Assembly: GCA_016650435.1 (NCBI GenBank)
Contig: JAENVT010000038.1
Coordinates: forward strand, 1 to 8,664
DNA: 8,664 nt
Source: Ilumatobacteraceae bacterium
GTDB lineage: Bacteria > Actinomycetota > Acidimicrobiia > Acidimicrobiales > Ilumatobacteraceae
Direction: 5' to 3'
The notes under the pieces were generated by a model. The model ran no database searches. It was not told the DNA's origin and saw only the letters and a list, made by a program, of their open reading frames with translations. Positions 6,047 through 8,664 of this stretch are shown one piece after another (the first letter of the stretch is position 1; the number at the start of each line of letters is the position of its first letter). The position numbers and the translations under genes are program-made.

Positions 6047-6529
6047 CTAGGTGGTGCCGATCGGGGCAATGGTGGCGCCCAGGACCGCGACCAAATCGTC
6101 GACGGCGATCTCGATATCGAGCCCGCGCCGTCCGCCGCTGACGAAGATCGAATCGAACAACACGCAGGTCTCGTCGATCACGACCGGCAACGATCGCTTC
6201 TGACCAAACGGGCTGATGCCGCCGACGACGTACCCGGTCAGCCTCTCGGCGGTTTCCGGCAGGCACATCTCGGCTCGCTTACCGCGCACCGCCGCAGCGA
6301 GTTCCTTCAATGACAGCTGTCCACTGACGGGCACGATCGCGACGACATGGTCGCTGTCGTCGACAGTGGCGATCAATGTCTTGAACACCCGGTCGAGTCC
6401 GACTCCAAGCGCCGACGCGGCCGCTTGGCCATAGTTCCGCTCGGCAGGATCCGACGCGAACTCGTGCACCTCAAACTTCACCCCGGCGGTGTTCAGCGCA
6501 ACGATCGCCGGAGTTCCACCTCGCGCCAT
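6047..6529 (-). CDS. ybaK: YbaK/EbsC-family aminoacyl-tRNA deacylase (Cys-tRNA(Pro) type)
   Basis: A 160-residue cytosolic protein of the YbaK/ProX editing family, which hydrolyses mischarged tRNA (Cys-tRNA(Pro) in the best known members). It has the family's core: RVFKTLIA (47-54) with Lys50 at the conserved catalytic lysine position, the VPVSGQLSLKELA segment (66-78), GYVVGGISPFGQ (99-110) with the signature GGISPFG, and a C-terminal DLVAVLGA. Its length is typical for the stand-alone form, so it is not an inserted ProRS domain. The ATG at 6529 lies 14 bp after the oxidoreductase stop, with no Shine-Dalgarno sequence and no -10-like hexamer, so it is probably expressed as the last gene of that transcript. 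The stop codon faces the shared hairpin at 6001-6041. The exact tRNA substrate is inferred from family only. Confidence 0.9.
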   Translation of the reverse strand: MARGGTPAIVALNTAGVKFEVHEFASDPAERNYGQAAASALGVGLDRVFKTLIATVDDSDHVVAIVPVSGQLSLKELAAAVRGKRAEMCLPETAERLTGYVVGGISPFGQKRSLPVVIDETCVLFDSIFVSGGRRGLDIEIAVDDLVAVLGATIAPIGTT

Positions 6530-6543
6530 CAGCCAGAAACCGG

Positions 6544-7413
6544 TCAGGCCGTTGATGCGCCGTTGAATTCCTCGACGAGCGGCGCGTACGAATCCATCTT
6601 GGCCAGCGCCTTGTCTCTGTCGAGCGGCGGAAGGAACAAGGCGCAGTCAGTGGCACCGATCTCGCTGAGCTGGGCGATGTGCGCGGCATCCGGCTTCGCC
6701 CCGAAAATGCCGAGGCTGAGCGTCGCCGGATCGCGGCCGGCCGATTCGGCAACCTGCAACAGCTTGACCCACGCCTCGTCGATCGGCCACCGACCTTCGA
6801 TCGGCATCCACGCGTCTGCGTACTCGACGATGTGGCGGAAGTGGAGATCCTTCGGCGACGCGCCGACAATGATCGGAGGGTGCGGAAATTGGACCGGTTT
6901 CGGCCACGCCCATGACGGCTCGATGTTGACGTACTTGCCGTGGAACTCTGCTTCCTCCTGCGTCCACAGCGCCTTGCAGGCGAGCACCTTCTCGCGGACG
7001 ACAGCACGCCGATGAGCGATGTCGACGCCGTGTGATGCCATCTCCTCATGGTTCCAGCCGAAGCCGACACCGAAGAGGAAACGACCGCCAGAGATCACGT
7101 CGAGGGATGCAACCTCCTTCGCCAGCCAGACCGGATCACGTTGGGCGACGAGAGTGATGCCCGTGCCGAGACGCAATTTCGTTGTCACGGCAGCGGCGGC
7201 GGTCAAGGCGATGAACTGATCATGCGTGCGCCAATACTCCTCGGGCAGCGGAGGCGCTCCCTCGATACCGCCCCACGGCGTGCTTCGGCTGCAGGGAATG
7301 TGTGAGTGTTCGGGAAACCAGATCGCGTCGAACCCGCGGGCCTCAGCCTCGCGAGCGAGTTCCACCGGTTGAATGCCGCGATCCGTGGGAAACATCGTCA
7401 GTCCGATTCGCAT
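6544..7413 (-). CDS. LLM-class (luciferase-like) oxidoreductase, probably F420-dependent
   Basis: A 289-residue TIM-barrel enzyme of the bacterial luciferase superfamily. Family features are the start MRIGLTMFPTD (strand 1), GFDAIWFPEHSHIP (28-40), RLGTGITLVAQRDP (81-94), SLDVISGGRFLFGVGFGWN (103-121) and PPIIVGASP (179-187), in the order seen in actinobacterial F420-type LLM oxidoreductases. These enzymes move a hydride between reduced deazaflavin F420 (or FMN) and small organic substrates. F420 is favoured because of the subfamily and likely host, but no F420 biosynthesis gene is in the window. ATG 7413 is chosen because it opens exactly at the conserved first strand, with TAGCGT 6 nt before it. 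It lies downstream of the MBL-fold gene (62-bp gap) and 14 bp upstream of ybaK. The substrate is unknown. Confidence 0.88.
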   Translation of the reverse strand: MRIGLTMFPTDRGIQPVELAREAEARGFDAIWFPEHSHIPCSRSTPWGGIEGAPPLPEEYWRTHDQFIALTAAAAVTTKLRLGTGITLVAQRDPVWLAKEVASLDVISGGRFLFGVGFGWNHEEMASHGVDIAHRRAVVREKVLACKALWTQEEAEFHGKYVNIEPSWAWPKPVQFPHPPIIVGASPKDLHFRHIVEYADAWMPIEGRWPIDEAWVKLLQVAESAGRDPATLSLGIFGAKPDAAHIAQLSEIGATDCALFLPPLDRDKALAKMDSYAPLVEEFNGASTA

Positions 7414-7419
7414 GCGGCC

Positions 7420-7425
7420 ACGCTA
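7420..7425 (-). promoter_or_regulatory. Putative -10 element (TAGCGT) for a leaderless oxidoreductase mRNA
   Basis: TAGCGT on the minus strand is followed by 6 nt (GGCCGC) and ATG 7413. It sits in the 62-bp gap after the MBL-fold gene, and no Shine-Dalgarno sequence is present. It is identical in sequence and spacing to the element before the ABC ATPase at 4208. The rest of the gap (7426-7475) shows no convincing terminator. Confidence 0.45.
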
Positions 7426-7475
7426 ATCGCACGGTCGGTCGCCGCTCACGAGCCGAGCTGAGCTGATCCTGTCGT

Positions 7476-8261
7476 CTAGCCCAGCCGAACGGCGATGCCC
7501 GACAGCGATGGATCGGCCGGCGGATGTCGTTCGAACACCATGGGGTCGTGCCCGGGGACGATGACTCCACCTGGCCCAGCCAAGGACCGCAGCCGGTCGT
7601 AGCCGGCGATCATCGCCGGGACGTCGAACACGATCGGGAACGGCCGAGTCGCCTCCATGTTCTCGTAGTAGTGACTGGCATCGGAAGCAAGCACCAGCGG
7701 GCCGGTCGCGGTGTCGACGCGCACCGCCTGCAAACCGTCGGTGTGACCACCGATGTGGTGCAGCGAGATCCCCGGTGCGAGTTCTGCATCGCCGTCGTGG
7801 AACTGCACCCGCTTGGCGTGCACCGCCATCACCATCTCGGCGACGTGACGCGCTGTGAATGCGTGGCTGAACTCACTCTCCGACATGTGCCGTCCGGTGG
7901 CGAATGCCATCTCGCGGTCTTGAACGTGGAACCGGGCGTTGGGGAACTGATCGAAGCCGCCGACGTGGTCGTAGTGCAGGTGGGTCAGCACGACTGTCGC
8001 CGACGCTGCTGCGTCGACACCGATCAGCGCGAGCCCTTCTGCCGCCGTTCGCAGCAGACGCCGATTGCGGCTGGCCGCGTCGAGTGTGTTGAAACCGGTG
8101 TCCACGACGATGGCCGTGTCGCGCCCGACGATTGCCCACACGAAGTAGTCCATCGGCATCGGCACATCGTGCGGATCGCCACCAAGAAAATGCTCCGGCC
8201 GGCGCGCATCGCGTTCGGCATATTTGACCGCGAACACCTCGTAGGTCTGGGGTTCGGTCAT
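7476..8261 (-). CDS. MBL-fold metallohydrolase, N-acyl-homoserine-lactonase-like
   Basis: A 261-residue soluble metallo-beta-lactamase-fold hydrolase. The dinuclear metal site is complete: HLHYDH at 94-99, His173 in GGHTDG, the bridging Asp194 in ASDASHYYEN, and His238 in PGHDP. The DASHYYEN segment with a Tyr a few residues after the bridging Asp, together with the length and the lead PMDYFVWAIVGRDTAIVVDTGF (35-56), resembles the AHL-lactonase group (AiiA/AttM-like), which opens lactone rings of quorum signals. Many proteins annotated this way act on other lactones or esters, so quorum quenching is only one possibility. No signal peptide is visible. ATG 8261 is separated by 18 bp from the divergent decarboxylase-family gene, and the -10-like TACCCT lies 6 nt upstream, so a leaderless start is likely. 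The stop lies 62 bp before the LLM oxidoreductase start. Confidence 0.85.
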   Translation of the reverse strand: MTEPQTYEVFAVKYAERDARRPEHFLGGDPHDVPMPMDYFVWAIVGRDTAIVVDTGFNTLDAASRNRRLLRTAAEGLALIGVDAAASATVVLTHLHYDHVGGFDQFPNARFHVQDREMAFATGRHMSESEFSHAFTARHVAEMVMAVHAKRVQFHDGDAELAPGISLHHIGGHTDGLQAVRVDTATGPLVLASDASHYYENMEATRPFPIVFDVPAMIAGYDRLRSLAGPGGVIVPGHDPMVFERHPPADPSLSGIAVRLG

Positions 8262-8279
8262 CGACGTAGGGTACCGAAC
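8262..8279. promoter_or_regulatory. 18-bp divergent leaderless promoter with overlapping -10 elements
   Basis: Between two divergent start codons lie only 18 bases. Reading right, TAGGGT (8267-8272) plus 7 nt leads to ATG 8280. Reading left, TACCCT (8273-8268) plus 6 nt leads to ATG 8261. Both hexamers are TANNNT and share the core TAGGGTA (8267-8273). No Shine-Dalgarno sequence could fit for either gene. Any -35 or upstream contacts would have to lie inside the coding region of the opposite gene; none is obvious. Transcripts starting at the two A residues would be 19 bp apart. Confidence 0.55.
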
Positions 8280-8664
8280 ATGGAAGATTCACTGTTTCAA
8301 ACCGGGATCGACGCGCGTTCGCGGGTGCTCGGTCCGGAGTTCGTCACCGAGGCGTTCGCCAGCGCAGACAGCTTCAATCGAGACCTCCAGGAGATGGTCA
8401 CCGAGTACTGCTGGGGTGGCGTCTGGGGGCGCACGGCACTGAGTGATCAGCAGCGCAGCCTCAACAACCTGTGCATCCTCGCCTCGCTGAACCGTGCCCA
8501 TGAGTTCAAGCTGCATTTTCGAGGCGCGCTGCGCAATGGCTGTTCGCTCGACGAGCTGCGCGACACGTTGATCCAGGTCATGGTCTACGCCGGTGTGCCT
8601 GCAGGCGTCGAGGCGTTCCGCCTTGCCCGCGAGGTGCTCGATGCCGAAGGCGTGGTGCCACCGC
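8280..8664 (+). CDS. Carboxymuconolactone decarboxylase (PcaC-like) family protein, cut by right edge
   Basis: 128 codons are visible and the frame is open to the window end. The sequence follows the PcaC/CMD family in order: RVLGPEFV (15-22), FNRDLQEMVTEYCWGGVWGR (32-51), LSDQQRSLNNLCILASLNR (54-72), HEFKLHFRGALRNG (74-87), LDELRDTLIQVMVYAGVPAG (90-109). PcaC decarboxylates gamma-carboxymuconolactone in the protocatechuate branch of the beta-ketoadipate pathway. Relatives lacking other pathway genes often have unknown roles. There is no CxxC, so it is not an AhpD-type peroxidase. A full-length member is about 130 residues, so little is probably missing unless it is fused to another domain. 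ATG 8280 is supported by TAGGGT 7 nt upstream and by the alignment of the family's N-terminal region. It shares its promoter region with the MBL-fold lactonase-like gene, which suggests co-expression. No other protocatechuate-pathway gene is seen here. Confidence 0.85.
   Translation, partial: MEDSLFQTGIDARSRVLGPEFVTEAFASADSFNRDLQEMVTEYCWGGVWGRTALSDQQRSLNNLCILASLNRAHEFKLHFRGALRNGCSLDELRDTLIQVMVYAGVPAGVEAFRLAREVLDAEGVVPP

Noticed and set aside
7414..7475. Possible terminator between the MBL-fold gene and the LLM oxidoreductase
   Set aside because: Only short AGCT-type palindromes are present; no stable stem or T-tract was found.
1..8664. CRISPR array, tRNA, rRNA, insertion sequence or attachment site
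   Set aside because: No regularly spaced repeats, no tRNA-like cloverleaf sequence, no transposase motifs and no long terminal repeats were noticed on reading both strands.

Overview
The window is GC-rich and compact. Eleven protein genes cover almost all of it, and no stretch longer than about 200 bases lacks a gene. Three things point to a high-GC actinomycete-type bacterium: an F420-type luciferase-like oxidoreductase, a DrrA/DrrB-type exporter, and an apparent reliance on leaderless starts. Acidimicrobiia (Ilumatobacter-like) is my guess, but it rests on overall gene style and not on a marker gene. No rRNA, tRNA, mobile element or CRISPR array was seen.

Layout: (1) A minus-strand block at 1-3106, in transcription order: a TPR/HD-GYP signalling protein, a two-cluster ferredoxin, an Est30-like alpha/beta hydrolase, and the start of lgt (lipoprotein diacylglyceryl transferase), which runs off the left edge. 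(2) A divergent intergenic region at 3107-3307 with an imperfect 33-bp dyad and a possible six-codon leader ORF. (3) A plus-strand block at 3308-6000: an HtpX-like M48 membrane protease, a DrrA-like ABC ATPase and a DrrB-like ABC-2 permease, closed by a strong hairpin at 6001-6041. (4) A minus-strand block at 6047-8261, in transcription order: an MBL-fold lactonase-like hydrolase, an LLM-class oxidoreductase and a YbaK-type deacylase. (5) A divergent carboxymuconolactone-decarboxylase-family gene at 8280 that leaves the right edge.

How the genes may work together: ATPase and permease form one exporter (4-bp ATGA overlap), and the membrane protease sits 9 bp upstream. The MBL hydrolase and the decarboxylase-family gene share an 18-bp divergent promoter region and may be co-expressed. 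The other neighbourhoods look like housekeeping genes packed together, not a single pathway.

The most interesting signal is in the gene starts. Five genes carry a TANNNT -10-like hexamer exactly 6-7 nt before the start codon, and a sixth carries CATAAT, with no Shine-Dalgarno sequence. This is the pattern expected of leaderless mRNAs. At 8262-8279 two such -10 elements overlap on opposite strands around one TAGGGTA core, a compact bidirectional leaderless promoter. At 4196 the M48 gene's stop codon TAG is the first half of the next gene's -10. I found no clear new defence or biosynthetic system.
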